NCBI RefSeq assembly: GCF_020085105.1
Contig: NC_058043.1
Span: 3,351,167 to 3,415,166 of the forward strand
DNA length: 64,000 nucleotides
Source of the DNA: Siniperca chuatsi
Lineage: Eukaryota > Chordata > Actinopteri > Centrarchiformes > Sinipercidae
Direction of reading: 5' to 3'
The position numbers and the translations under genes are program-made. Shown one piece after another: positions 23,710 through 36,181 of the stretch. The notes under the pieces were generated by a model that saw only the letters and a list, made by a program, of their open reading frames with translations, was not told where the DNA came from and ran no database searches. The number at the start of each line of letters is the position of its first letter. Position 1 is the stretch's first letter.

Positions 23710-26700
23710 ATGAAGATAGCTGCCTTCAATGCCAAGAACCTGGGATGGAAGAAAGTCACAGACAAGACTGTCGTCTGCTACCTCACCAAGGTAACTCCTT
23801 GACAATGATTTTATCAATGGGACACCAATGGTAACAACAACAACAACATATGAACACAGTGAACGTTGTGTTGACTGTGTTTCTTCCAGATCATGTCTCA
23901 GTACAGCGTGGTGATGATACTGGAGGTGATGGATAAGAGCGGTAAGGCCATGGAGAAGTTACTTAAAGACCTCAACAACACCGGGTGAGTTCTCTACACC
24001 GTAAAACATGTTATGAAGAAGATTCTTTTAAAAGCTCCTTTTCTTAAACACATTTCCATATTTCACAATTTGATTTTTAACAGCTTGGAATACAATAATG
24101 AAGCCCCAAAGCATTTTAAGCATCTGAACGCGCAGCTGATTTGTTAATAAAAGAAATAACCTGACAGACAAGGAGCATGATTAAGCAAGAAGCAAAATGT
24201 TGGCCGGCACAGCAGAGCTTTAATTTCAGGCCAACAAAAGTTCAACTACCATGCCGGAGAGGTTGTAATGTTTGGATGTGAAGAGGCTTCTCTTGGAGCC
24301 TCACCAGAATTTTAAAGTATCAAAGTTTGTCTGAGAGATGGAACTATAACACGCGAAGTCATTAAAATCCTCAAAATTAAAATCAGTCCAATACTTACTT
24401 ACTTTTTAATACTTTTTATCTAAATACCCACAAAACTAATGACATTCCCATCAGCTGCACTTTGTGTTTAGTGCTAATTAGCAAATGTTAGCATGCTAAC
24501 ATGCTAAACTAAAAAGGTGGTCATGGTAAACATTATACCTGCTTAGCATTAGCATGTTAGCATGCTGATGCCAAATGCTAAATAAGTGCAGCTTCGCAGA
24601 GCTGCTAGTGTGGCTGTTTGACACAGTACTGCTGTGTTTAGGCTCTGCTGCTGGTGGGGAAAAACCCAAAGGACGTTACTACACATCTGAGACACACACA
24701 AACGTCATGTAGCTAAATAATAGTTTGTGTTATTTCTGTTTCCCTCAGCTCCAACCGAAACCATCCCTACTCCATGATCTCCAGCTGCCAGCTGGGACGA
24801 GACACCTACAAGGAGAAGTTTGTTTGTTTCTACAGGTAGGAGAGCCCAGGTCCTCTCTCACTCCGACATTAATAAAGCCATTACGAAGTGTTGTGATTTC
24901 CAGTGTATGGGTTTTACATTCAGTTTGTGGTACATGTGGTTCGACTAGGTGCTGGTTATGGCAATAACACGTACTGAAGAGAAGATGACTGCACTCTTTA
25001 AGCTTTTGTTACTGATGTTTGGACCACATCTGGTCCTTCTCAGGGCTAGCTCATGCAGCATGTAAACAAACACATCCCTTTCTTATTGCATGTCTCAGAA
25101 AGGATGAAGTGACGCTGAAAGCTTGTCACCAGTATGAAGATAATCAAGCTGGAGATGTGGACGCCTTCGCCAGAGAGCCCTTCATTCTGCGCTTCAGCTG
25201 CCCAACTACAGGTCTGTGCTCAGTACTGCATGTTTCTGTAAGTATTGTGTCTTTTTGTCTGAATGTTTTTAAGTGTCTGTATGACTGTATCTGTGTATTC
25301 CAGTTGTGAAAGACCTGGTTCTGATCCCAGTCCACACCAAGCCAGAGGACTCGTTGAAGGAGCTGGACGAGCTGCACGACGTGGTCGATGCTGTCAGGAA
25401 GAAGTGGGGAACTGATGTAGGTTTGATAGTTTGATTATTTAAGTTAAATTAAATACGTGAGGGTGAATATTTTTAGCTCCTGGTGTCCAGGTACTTAAAC
25501 ACAACAGCAAATATTGTCTTAATGCTTAAGTGTGATCTTATATGGGGTGAGTTAAATAATCAATAGACCAGGATATTGCAATACACCAGTGTTTGGTCCA
25601 GAATGTTTTTTTTGTAGTATTTAACCGTAGTTATTATAAGACAAGTGTTCTGTCTCTTTACTGCAGATGTTTCAACTCTGGAAACTGTTCTGCTCTCTGA
25701 CAGTTCAGCCTTTTTGCCTTTATGACTGTTTAATATTTGAATGATCACACATATGTAAATGAGAGTGTGATAAAAAAAGGCCAAGACTGTGCATGTTGTC
25801 GGGCACCTTTTGGTTTCATGTGTCTATAATGTCTTTATAAAACTGAAGGCACATAATGATGCACTAAATTAATCAAGAATATGATTGAGTTTTACCCTTT
25901 TAGATTTATTTTCATCCGTTTTAGCAGTACCGTCTGTTCTTTTACGATACACTTCGCGACTCAAATTTGGTATAATGTCATCCAAATGTGTTATTTCTTA
26001 TATTTCCCCTAAATTATTTGGTAGTCACTGTTGCTATAACAAACTCAGGGAGTGTAACTTTAAATACCTAAATTAAATACTAAGTTCACTTTCTGGGCTC
26101 TGTTTGTGAACGGCCCAGTCTGTCGGGGTCGTGCCAAATGCACTTTTGGTAATTTCGCCGTCTGGCTCGTCTGTCGCACCTGGATACAGGATACAGTATC
26201 GTACATTACAGGCGGACGTGTCAGAGGCTGTGACAGTCATGCCCAATCACAGTTACTAGAAAATCTAACCCAAACATTGTCTTAACATCACATTAAGTTG
26301 CTCATCACAGCCACGTGTCTACCTGCCAGCTGTGAAATGTAACTGAGTACATTTACTTCAGTATTTCTATTTTCTGCTACTTCATACTTCTACTCCACAT
26401 CAGAGGGAAATATTTACTTTTTATTTCACATTTATTAGACAAAACATATGCTTATTTGACATGATGCAGTACTATACTACTAATCCAGCGAACAACAACA
26501 TTAAAGTGCTCTTACATGCATTTGTTAGTGATAAAAACAAAATACAATATTGTATATATAATAATATAACACTGAATAATGAGTACTTTTGATACTTTAA
26601 GTACATTTTGCTGATAATACTTCTGTACTTTTATTTAAGTAACATTTTGAATTCAGGACTTCTACTCGTAAAGGATCTGGGCACTTCTTCCATCACTGCT

Positions 26701-29436
26701 ACCTGCTGTAATTAAAAATGTGGTGATACTTTGGCCAGACCCGTTAAAAAAGGAAGGTGATACTGTTGCTATAGTTACCTGGTGTTTTGGATCATGGAGA
26801 CACCGGAAAAAGGACTGGCAGGAACGTAAACAGTCCTAAGGGAGTTATTAGCGGAGATATGAGTTTTAATCAGTCTACAGTTTTTCATGGAACCGTGTGA
26901 ACTGTTTCGTCCGTCTCCAACGCGGCTGTTTATTTGAAGTAGAAACTGTAAAATAATTGATCGTAGTGTACCAAGTGTGATGTGTACATAAGTCCAGAGG
27001 CTTCTGTGGTTATTTTGCAACACACAAAATTTAACCGGTGATGTAATTGTGGTTTAGCTAAGATTGACTTATTCTTTATTTTGTCTTAAAGCCATAATCG
27101 GAATAAAACTTAGAACGAAAAGTGGAACTGACGAGAAAGAAAACTGTAAAACTGTGTTGCGACACCAAAATAGAGCCCCTTAAATTTGCTGGAGGCCCCC
27201 TGGTGGCGGAGGGGCCACAAGCAGCCACTTATTTTTCTGTCTGGCTCTGCAGGACCACGAGTTACTCTGTGATTCTCACCTGTAATGCAAACACGCGGGC
27301 AATCACTGTACTAAAGTCCTGGTACTGTTATTTAAAGAGTGACTTATCACCGGGCTGAGGAGCTGTGTTTCGCTTCCCTCTCTGGTTGAAGGTTTCAAGC
27401 CTGTTTCACCTCTGACCGCACCCAGCGGTGATGTCACGGTGTCCTGGAGTACACCTGTACGTCACTGCAGCAGCAATGTGAGAAGCTAAACCACTGGAGT
27501 TCAGTAAAAATCAGATTTTCAGTGGATGTTAAGTTAAACTCTTTAAGTTAATTTTGGTTGTTACTCAGATGTAAGCAAACTTTAGTAACAAGCATCTAGA
27601 ACAACTTATATGATTAAAGTAAAAAATACCTGAACAGATCTGTACATAGTGTTTTTTCTATTATGAAGCGTAATGGTTTGTTATTTCTTTTGCAGAAAAT
27701 TATGATTTTGGGGGACTTTAACGCAGATGGACGTTATCTCTCCAAGAAGAAGAAGGAAAAGATCCGCATCTGCGCTGCTCCCTACCATTGGCTGATAAAC
27801 GATGATGTCGACACAACGTCTAGTAACTGTAATGACCACACCTACGACAGGTGAGACACATCTCAGCGTGTGTTTTTGTCTCGTTTAAATTACCTGATTG
27901 TTTTTAAAGCTCGTGACGCATCTGCTGCCAACAGGATCGTGGTGTACGGACAGACCACGCTGGACGCCGTCGTCCCCGGCTCGGCCAAGTCTTTCAACTT
28001 CCAGAGAGAGTTCAACCTGACTGATGAGGAAGTAAGACTCAACACTCATGTTTGTGTTGATCAGCACAGCTTCAAACCTCTCCATCACTGACAGTTCTCT
28101 GTATTTTAAATGAAAACACCGGCGTCACTATTCAAAATGACTACATTTTCTTTCCTAGACGCTCAGTGTCAGTGACCACTACCCTGTGGAGGTGGAGCTG
28201 AAGACCAGCCAGAAACAAACAGCACCGAGACAAAGGAAGATAGCTGCTCCCCGAACCACAAAGACAACATCCACCAAAGGCCGGACTCAGGCGAAAGGTA
28301 TCAGTCACACACATACTGTGTTTATATTTGGCTTTCACCTCGTACTGTTTTGCATACGGGTGGAACTTTTTAATCAAAATGCATTTTGATTTGATTTCAG
28401 TTCTTTCAACAAAGATTGAATTCGTCTTAAATCTCACATTCTGACCGACATTAGATTCAATGTGATCAATCGCAACCTTTAATTATTTAGTTAAATCAAT
28501 TTCAGCATTAGAGATACCTTGATGTCAAATCGATGCACAGTGATGTAGAAGTACTTTTACTTGAGTAAAAGTACCAGTATAACAATGTAACGATACTCTG
28601 TCACTAGTAGAAGTACTTCATTCATAATCCTACCTGAGTAAAAGTGCAGGAGTATTATCAGCATAGATTGTTAATACTGATGCATCAATGTTAGAGCAGC
28701 GTTTAACTGTTGTAGCTGCTCGAGGTGGAGCTAGTTTTAACTACTTTATATACAGTTAGCTAGTTTAGTCCAGTGGTTCCCAACCTAGGGGTCGGACCCC
28801 TCCAAAGGGTCATCAGATAAATCTGAGGGGTCATGAAATTATTAATAGGAGAGGAAATATTTTTGTTAGATATCGAATAATTTGTCCTAGGTCCCACCCA
28901 GTTACCTAACAATAACTTAAAAGAAGGAAATCATCTGAGACGTTTTGAAGGAAAGTTTCTCTGGCCCGCAGGAACATCTTAAAGAATACATTTAATTAAC
29001 TGATCATATGTTTTAATGTAAAATCTAAAAATCAGAAAAATAACCAAAGCTGTTAAATACATGTAGTTTAGTAAAACGTTCAATATTTCCCTCTGAAATG
29101 TATCAAGTAGAAGTATGAAGTAACAAAATAAAACGCTCAAGTACAAGTACCTGAAACAATGTTCTTAAATGTAGTTAGTTACTTTCCACCACTGGCGATG
29201 CATCAGTGGTTTAAACCAGTAATTTTGCTTTTGCAAAGTAAAATTTACACTCACAAGGAGGGCAGCAAGACGGCCACCACAGAATTCATAATATACATTA
29301 ATATACATGTGTTGCTCAGTTTTTAAGTATGTCTTAGAATCAGAATCAGAAATATTTTATTGATCCCCGAAGGGAAACTCTTTGTTACAGCAGCTCGCCT
29401 TTACGTCAGTGCACACAGGAGAAAGTACTAGCAAAA

Positions 29437-29488
<52 letters not shown>

Positions 29489-30081
29489 CAATACACTATA
29501 AAAACTATAAAAACAGGTCAGAAAATAAATGAAGTACCAAAGAAAGGTCCTCACATGCCGGTATGTACACTGAAAGCTGCGGTGTTTCTCCTGTCCGTAC
29601 TGGCCGCAAAGTGATTTCAATATAAAGTGATGGGAGAGAAAAAAATTTCCTCTTTTTGTGCAAAAATTCAAAGTTAAGCTGAAGTTAATGTGTAGCTTCA
29701 GCAGTTTGTGTTTTTAGTGTGAAATTTCCTGTTTTGTTAATATCTCTTCATGAGGACATTTGGTACTAAAAAGACAATGAGTTTAAAGGCTTATCAGACA
29801 CCAAAACACTGCACAACGGTTTGTAATACAGAAATAAAATAAATCACAGTGACCTTTAACGCTTTCAATGTACGTGTATATATGAGCACATCAACCTATC
29901 CTTTAATGTTTGTTTCTGGGTCAACTGCACGTTTCAGTTTTGTTCTGTTGATGCAAATTGAACACTAACAGGAACACAGGAGAAGAAGGCCGAGCGGGCG
30001 GGACCACAGAAGAAGAATATGACAACAAAAATAAAGGGAGGGCAGTCAGACACGGCAGCCAAGAGACGACGTTTGAACTAA
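23710..30081 (+). CDS. dnase1l4: DNase I-like endonuclease (dnase1l4 type), tandem copy 2 with basic tail
   Basis: Nine coding exons: 23710-23790, 23890-23984, 24749-24835, 25099-25211, 25304-25416, 27696-27850, 27935-28031, 28159-28297 and 29972-30081; 329 aa. Exons 1, 2, 3, 5, 6 and 7 have the same length as in copy 1, showing tandem duplication; exon 4 is 9 nt longer. The start MKIAAFNAKNLGW gives no signal peptide. Catalytic positions are intact (ILEVMD, TYKEKF, PVHTKP, GDFNAD, TYDRIVV, SDHYPVE). After SDHYPVEVELK a tail of about 65 residues, rich in Lys, Arg, Thr and Gln, is encoded by the end of exon 8 plus exon 9 and finishes AAKRRRLN, a likely nuclear localisation or DNA-binding tail. 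An AATAAA lies at 30190-30195. The role is inferred to be intracellular DNA degradation, for example in dying or enucleating cells. Confidence 0.88.
26330..26705. mobile_element. hAT-like TACTTAAGTA-family repeat copy
   Basis: In DNase gene 2 intron 5. It runs from GTAACTGAGTACATTTACTT to GGGCACTTCTTCCATCACTG, giving both expected ends, with no coding capacity. Confidence 0.5.
28540..29195. mobile_element. hAT-like TACTTAAGTA-family repeat, interrupted copy
   Basis: In DNase gene 2 intron 8. The left end reads GTGATGTAGAAGTACTTTTA and the right end ACTTTCCACCACTGG. The middle contains an unrelated block around GTGGTTCCCAACCTAGGGGT (about 28770-29000), suggesting nesting of another repeat. 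Confidence 0.5.
29337..29545 (-). repeat. LINE-tail-like repeat, copy C, with (AT)n expansion
   Basis: Same module as copy A: (ATCAGA)n, TTGATCCCCGAAGGGAAACT, TACGTCAGTGCACACAGG. An (AT)n tract of about 46 bp lies at 29439-29484. Confidence 0.7.
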
Positions 30082-30930
30082 TGATCAAACAATAATTTTA
30101 AAGAAATGTAGAGCTACAGCCAGATTATGTATGTATTTTATCATTTCCTCTCTCTCTCTGAAGCACTTTGTTTTGATAACTGCTTTATAAATAAAGTTTA
30201 TTATTATTCTTATTATTTGAATCGACCACTGCTCAACTTCGGTAGTTTATTTTGATACCCAGTAGCACAAACATCTTCTGTTTTGAACTCACTTTATTGG
30301 CACGTGAAGATTGCAAGAAATCTTACTGTAAATTATATTTTTTCAGAATAAAAGATGGTCATCATTCGTATTCATGACCAGCTTTTAAAGTCCAATTGGA
30401 AATCTTGAATTTAACCTGATAAAAATCATCAACACATGCCAATTTCACGTTCACTTCAAAAGAGGACCCCAATGCAGGACTCTAGGCAGGCAGGTTGAAG
30501 AACAAAAGATGAGTTTATTACTTTCTGAAATGGCAACACGACTTAGAGCGGCTGAGAAGTCCAGGTAAGTAATCCAAAAAAAGACCAACACGAGGGTAAA
30601 ACCACACAGAGGCGCAGGAAACAGGACAGGACACGCGGTACAAGGGCAAGCAAACTAATCACAAGCAGGAAGTAAACTACACAAGACACATGAGGGAGAA
30701 CGCTTAAAAATAAAACAGGAAATAACAGAACAATTACAGTTTAATTACATATATGAAATGTTTAGCATTTATACAATATCTACATATGAATTTGAATTGT
30801 TTATTTGATGTAATGAAGCCAAGGTGAATCTGTGTAAAAGTGTTTTTCTGTCAGTTACCAACTGCAAACCTTGTGCCCAACTGTTCTCACCGAGGTTTTG
30901 ACGTTGAAATATGATAGAAATATAATATAA
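30082..30930. other. Spacer after DNase gene 2
   Basis: It contains the gene 2 polyadenylation signal and, at about 30440-30730, an interspersed repeat around GAGGACCCCAATGCAGGACT and AACAGGACAGGACACG of unknown class. No coding sequence seen. Confidence 0.5.
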
Positions 30931-31960
30931 TATGAAAGAAGTAATGGAAGTTGTATACTTAGATACTGAAAAGGCATATGACTCTTTGTGGAAAGAAGGG
31001 CTACTAATTAAAAATGAGTCAGCTTGGATATTAGTGTTTTATCACATCGTACTTTCAGGGTTAAAGTAGGATCAGATATGCCTTGTGAGTTTAAAATAGA
31101 AATTTAAAAAAGTGTAACTAGCCCTATCCTTTTCAATATTATGATATATCATTTATCATATTTAGGGATGTAAATAGAGATATAAGTCCTTCACTATATG
31201 CAGATGATGGGGCAATTGGGAAAAGAGGGAGAAATGTTAATCATGTGATTAAAAATCTTTACAGATTGTTGAAAGTCGGTCATATAACTGAGGTTTCATG
31301 TTTATATGTTGTTTACACGAAAGAAAGCACCACTTCACGCTGACTTATTTCTATATGGACAACTTTTAAGAGAGAGAGTGCCAGAATTCAGATTTTTAGG
31401 GTTATGGTTTGATGAAAACAACACGTGTAATTCTCATAAAAAAGCACATAGAAACAAAATGTAAGAAAGCTTTAAACCTCACGAGGAATGTATGCGGTTG
31501 TGACTGGGGGGCTGATAAACTACCGCTGTTAAATATATATCAGGCACTAATAAGATCCACTATTGATTATGGAAAAGTCTGTAAAACTATTTTTTTTTTA
31601 CAAAAATTAGACTCCAACTCCAATAACTGCTCCGGCAGAAGCTGAGGTATATCTTAGACGAGATCAGTAGCGTAGTAGCTCTTAGAAGAAAAGAAGAACC
31701 GGTCAGTAAGAGATAATATTCATCATATTGTTAAAGATCATGTTCAAAGACAATTATGTAGATTTTTGACAATAAATACAGATGGTTCAAATAATCCTGA
31801 CGACGGGCATGTGGAAATTGGTGTATGCATATAAGGGAATTTAATGTTAATATATATATCACAGGCTGACTGACAACTTGTCCATATTTTCAGCAGAAAT
31901 ATCTGCAATCATGTTTGGCCTTCAGTGGATAGGCGAGCGGTGCAGTACACTCCGATACAG
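30930..31960 (+). mobile_element. Degenerate non-LTR retrotransposon (I/Nimb-like) RT-RNase H remnant
   Basis: Frames in order show VYLDTEKAYDSLWKEGLLIK (RT palm with catalytic Asp), SLYADDG near 31194-31211 (the YADD box), CNSHKKAH-type thumb sequence and LPLLNIYQALIRSTIDYG at about 31530-31570, and an RNase H-like SAEISAIMFGLQWIGE at about 31890-31940. The order fits a LINE of the I superclade with a C-terminal RNase H. The 5' part is missing and the frame shifts several times, so it is an old 5'-truncated copy. Confidence 0.65.
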
Positions 31961-32013
31961 CAGGGGGCGGTATGCACCTTTAAAGTTGGTTTGCGAGCTG
32001 CCAATAAACACGA

Positions 32014-32094
32014 AGAAGAAGAAGAAAAAAAAAAAAAAAAAAAAAAAGGAAAAAAAGTAGAAGAAGAAGAAGAAGAAGAAGAAGAAGAAGAAGA
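32014..32094. repeat. (GAA)n / poly-A low-complexity tract
   Basis: GAAGAA units, an A-rich run, then more than ten GAA units. It sits between the LINE remnant and the TRIM 5' exon; apparent Lys/Glu-rich frames here are artefacts. Confidence 0.9.
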
Positions 32095-32159
32095 CCCCCA
32101 ACAACAATCGGATTCACCTTCAGAGCAAACTAACCGTGAATTTTAACTGGCGAACTTTT

Positions 32160-32360
32160 GTATTGTGACCACAGACTGTATATACAGATGATTGGGACGC
32201 TACTTGGACCGCAAAAGACGACGTTTCACCGGGACACAAGTACAGACAAGAAGGCAGATTGAGAAAGGCTCATCAACTTTCTCTGAGTTCAACTACAGGA
32301 GAGAAAAGTGGAAAACTACAACACTGCTGCGTCGACCTGCTGACACTCCACACACTGAAT
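32160..32360 (+). other. Probable non-coding first exon of the TRIM gene
   Basis: The stretch ends CACTGAAT|GTGAGT (donor at 32361). The matching acceptor TGTTTTCAG lies at 32768-32776, just before the start codon. The left limit is a guess. Confidence 0.45.
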
Positions 32361-32408
32361 GTGAGTTTGACTAAAAACAGGACTCAAAGTACATTTTGGT
32401 TAAGTTAG

Positions 32409-32750
32409 TAGAGGAGGGAGGGGAGCCATTGACGCCGCATTGCTCGCTCGCTTCGCGCCCGTTGCTGCGATGCGTCGTCAACGTGTCCGCCATATTGGAC
32501 CGGGCAAAAAGCACTATAATAACAGTAGTATAGTACTTAAAATCTTGATAGTTAGGCTGTAGTCGCTGTATTTAAACTTAAATTATTGCATGCTCATTAG
32601 TCAAACATAAACAACTGCATTCAGACTCCTACATAGTATTTGTAGTATAAACAAAGAAGTTGCCCTGTCCAATATGGCGGCCATGCTGACCAACGATCCA
32701 GCGGCCAATGTGGCGTCTACATGTATATAAGTCTATGGCTGTGACTGACT
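32409..32750. mobile_element. MITE in the TRIM 5' UTR intron
   Basis: The left part has GACGCCGCATTG and TCCGCCATATTGGAC; the right part has GTCCAATATGGCGG and CCAATGTGGCGTC, i.e. inverted ends of about 80 bp around an A/T-rich centre. It is non-coding. The inverted CCGCCATATTGG blocks contain YY1-like GCCAT cores. Confidence 0.6.
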
Positions 32751-32793
32751 GTACTTTCTGTCTTCTGTGTTTTCAGCTTCACTCAAAGACAAA

Positions 32794-34218
32794 ATGGCTT
32801 CCAGATCAGAGGAACAACTCTGCTGTCCGGTCTGTCATGAGGTTTTCAGAGATCCTGTTGTTCTGTCGTGTAGCCACAGCTTCTGTAAAGACTGTCTGCA
32901 GAGGTGGTGGAGACAGAAACAAGCGCGCCAGTGTCCCGTTTGTAAGGCAATATCGTCAAAGGCAAAACCACCTGTTAGTCTGGTGTTAAAGAACCTGTGT
33001 GAGGCCTTCTTACAGGAGAGAGATCAGAAAGCTTCAGAGGCTCTCTGCAGTCTGCACGCTGAGAAACTCAAACTCTTCTGTCTGGACCATCAGCAGCCAG
33101 TGTGTCTCGTCTGCAGAGATTCAGAAAAACACACCGACCACAGATTCAGACCCGTCGATGAAGCTGCGCGACAACACAAGAAGGAACTTCAGGAAATTCT
33201 GCAGTTCTTAAAGGATGACTTACAGATTTCTGAACAAGTTAAAGATGAGTTGGAGCAAACCGCAGAACACATTAAGGTCCAGGCCCGACTCACGGAGAGG
33301 CGGATTAAGGAGCAGTTTAAGAAGCTTCACCAGTTTTTAGAAGAGGAAGAGGAGGCCAGGATGGCTGCATTGAGGGAGGAAGAGGAGCAGAAGAGTCAGA
33401 TACTGAAGGAGAAGATGGAGGCTCTGAACAGTGAGATAGCAGAACTTTCAGGCACAGTCAGAGCCACAGAGGAGCAGCTGAGAGCTGAAGACGTCTCATT
33501 CCTGCTCAACTACAAGGCTGCAGTGGAAAGAGTCCAGCAGCGCCCCCTGTGGGATGATCCGCGGCTGGTCTCAGGAGCTCTGATAGACCAGGCCAAACAC
33601 CTGGGCAACCTGACCTTCAGCATCTGGAACAAGATGAAGGACATGGTCTCCTACACTCCTGTGATTCTGGACCCAAACACTGCTAATGCAGAACTCATCC
33701 TGTCTAAAGATCTGACGGGTCTGAGAGGAGTAGAGAAGGACGAGCAGGAGGATGATGAGGAGGAGGAACAGCAGCAGCAGTTTCCTGACAATCCAGAGAG
33801 GTTTGCTTCTTGCTGGTCTGTCCTGGGCTCTGAGGGCTTCAACTCAGGGACTCACAGCTGGGATGTCGAGGTTGGAGACAGTACAGACTGGTTACTGGGT
33901 GTGTCAGCAGAGTCTGTCGAGAGGAAAACACTCATGCAGTCTGAATTCTGGACAATAGGGTTCGATGAAGGTAAATACTCAGCGTGGTCACCAACAGATC
34001 CACCCACTGATCTCCGAGTGCAGAAGAATCCTAAGAGGATCAGAGTGAATCTGGACTGGAACAGAGGAACGCTGTTGTTCTCTGATCCTGATACTAACAC
34101 ACACATACACACCTTCACACACACTTTCACTGAGAGGATGTTTCCATACATTCACACTGGGGATGACATGAAGATATCACCACTGCAGGTCTGTGTGACA
34201 GTGAAACAGAGCAGTTAG
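32794..34218 (+). CDS. TRIM-family E3 ubiquitin ligase (TRIM35/A33-like)
   Basis: A single coding exon of 474 aa. I start at the ATG at 32794 ([11 protein letters not shown]), just downstream of a splice acceptor at 32776. The C3HC4 RING has C11, C14, C26, H28, C31, C34, C47 and C50. B-box 2 has C85, H88, C96, C104, C107, H113 and H116. A coiled coil covers about 120-235, then an acidic/Gln run ([11 protein letters not shown]), then PRY-SPRY to the end with [26 protein letters not shown] and [11 protein letters not shown]. This is the architecture of the large fish TRIM35-like / zinc-binding-protein-A33-like group. Expected role: ubiquitin transfer by the RING with substrate or ligand recognition by the SPRY; in fish many are linked to innate immunity. 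The exact orthologue cannot be set. AATAAA follows at 34328-34333. Confidence 0.93.
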   Translation: MASRSEEQLCCPVCHEVFRDPVVLSCSHSFCKDCLQRWWRQKQARQCPVCKAISSKAKPPVSLVLKNLCEAFLQERDQKASEALCSLHAEKLKLFCLDHQQPVCLVCRDSEKHTDHRFRPVDEAARQHKKELQEILQFLKDDLQISEQVKDELEQTAEHIKVQARLTERRIKEQFKKLHQFLEEEEEARMAALREEEEQKSQILKEKMEALNSEIAELSGTVRATEEQLRAEDVSFLLNYKAAVERVQQRPLWDDPRLVSGALIDQAKHLGNLTFSIWNKMKDMVSYTPVILDPNTANAELILSKDLTGLRGVEKDEQEDDEEEEQQQQFPDNPERFASCWSVLGSEGFNSGTHSWDVEVGDSTDWLLGVSAESVERKTLMQSEFWTIGFDEGKYSAWSPTDPPTDLRVQKNPKRIRVNLDWNRGTLLFSDPDTNTHIHTFTHTFTERMFPYIHTGDDMKISPLQVCVTVKQSS

Positions 34219-34339
34219 AGATAAGGAGGATGATTACGTTCATGATGTTTTTTATGTCTTAAAGGGAAAAGCCACTCGTTGAACCAGACCGTTCTGTCTG
34301 CTGAAAAGCCGATAAAAAGATTTCTTTAATAAAGACTAA

Positions 34340-35790
34340 CTGTGCCAACTTTGATGACAAACATTTCCTTTAATTGGAAGTGGACATGTTTGATGTGTGT
34401 TAATTATTAATGCCTCCTTCAGTATTTGAATACATTTGTGACATTTTGCACGTTTCCTGTATGGGGTCTTAAGATACGTCATGTGGAGTTTGTGGTCTGG
34501 TCTGAGTAAGTGCACGACGTGTTGACATGACTCCAATTGTCTCATGCTGGAAGCATTTTAGCATCATCTACAGGTGACCTGAAGAAAACACAACAAAATG
34601 TTCTGTTATGTTTGCTGAGACATCAACGGTTTCATTTGATCTCACGTGACCTGAAACCAGAGAACTGAAACACAAACCTGTGATGCCATGAAGACGTGAA
34701 ATTAGGAGCTACTGTAATGAGAGTGCACTGTGAGCGATGCAGTAGTACAAATAGAAAGGAAGAAACATTAAGACGGTTAAAAATGTCAATGTTTGGGGTT
34801 TTCATACGGTAATAATGTGGATCAATAATGAGGCCTGAGAATGAACCTTCATCACAAAATATTTTCACAATACGTGTCAATTTAAAGATGCAATATTAAA
34901 GAATGTGAAGCAATTTCCATGCATTAATCGTGTTGTATTGCCAATGTGTGAACGGATTGTAACGCAACTTAAAAAATGAAACTTTCCACGACTCTCGGTT
35001 AAACAGCCTGTGGTCTGATTTCATGTGTCAAGGACTCGGGGTGGGAAAATTCAAAGGATGTGATGTTTATGCGCGCTCCCGAGTACCTTTTCTTCTGCAC
35101 CCCTAAAGTGCCAACAGTGGTCAACACTAGCTAACGTTAGCTTAGAAGTGGAATCCACTAATGTCAACAAATGGCCGGCACACACCACAATACATAGTCC
35201 TACACAAAGTCAAACTCTGTACAGCGTGACTGAGTTGCAGCTGGCTGGCTAACCTTAGCTTGCTCGCTAACATTATTGCTAGCAAAACACTATCTAATCA
35301 AAGTGGGCCGGCCAAGCATCTCTCTGGCTCGCTATTGCGGCTTACATTAAAACAGTTAAACACAACATTTAATAAATTTCTTACATTTTTGCTCGTGTAT
35401 TTGTAGTTTTGGAAAGGCTCAAAAATACCACTCTCCAAAGTTTTTAAATGTCGAGTATCACTCTTAATTCACGCACTACTTTAACATGGATACTTTAACA
35501 GACCTCACATGCCTGTGTAGAAAAACTGAAACAAGTAGATCAGGTACAATTACAACAATTACACTATTACACAATTACACATATCTCCGATGAAATTAAG
35601 GTTTTTTAATGCTTCGGTTATGGATTAGAATTGAGTTAGAAGCCTTTTTCTGGCTCTTTAGAATAGACGTGTCCTTTAGCACCTCAAGGTAACTTGTTCA
35701 CATTTTCCCTAAAAATTCGAAACACTAGATATCTGACACGACGGCTCTCTTGTGCTCCAGCTTCTCTCCTCCTCCCCTTGCTCCACCCTG
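34340..35790. other. Spacer between TRIM and keratin
   Basis: No coding exon seen. A patch at about 35090-35350 with repeated GCTAACGTTAGC-like motifs is probably repeat-derived. Confidence 0.5.
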
Positions 35791-35796
35791 GGGAGG

Positions 35797-36181
35797 TTTA
35801 AAAGGCCACGAGACACCTGAGACACCTCACTGTGGTCAAACATTTTGTACTCACCCGTGTCACTTCTCTTTGCGTCTCATTGACTCGGTCGTTCACTCTC
35901 TGCTCAGCACAGCCTGTTTTCTTCAAGTCTTCTTTTTTTGTTCACTTTTTCATCGTCTTCATCTTCTTATTAACCTGCAATTTCATTGTAAACAGCCTTT
36001 TTCTTCTTCTCTTGTTTCCCTGTCTCTTCCTAATATCTTCTTCTAGCCGTCTGTTTTCCATTTCATCCACCTGTCTTCCTTTCAATCCAACTGTTGCTCC
36101 ATTCGTTAATATCTCCATCTTTTCATCTTACCACCTCTCACTCTCCGTTCGCCTCTGCATCCCACCGTCTCTGTCTCCGCC
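35797..36181 (+). promoter_or_regulatory. Keratin core promoter and 5' UTR
   Basis: TTTAAAAGG at 35797-35805 is a TATA-like box preceded by a C-rich, GGGGAGG-containing stretch. A start about 30 bp downstream would give a 5' UTR of roughly 350 nt up to the ATG at 36182. Keratin genes usually have a TATA box; the start site itself is inferred. Confidence 0.5.

Noticed and set aside
31878-32146. Lys/Glu-rich open frames on both strands
   Set aside because: Produced by the (GAA)n and poly-A tract; no start context, homology or splice support.
32767-32793. Earlier start of the TRIM protein at a GTG (32767)
   Set aside because: These bases include the splice acceptor TTTTCAG; the ATG at 32794 opens the family-typical MASRSEEQ N terminus.
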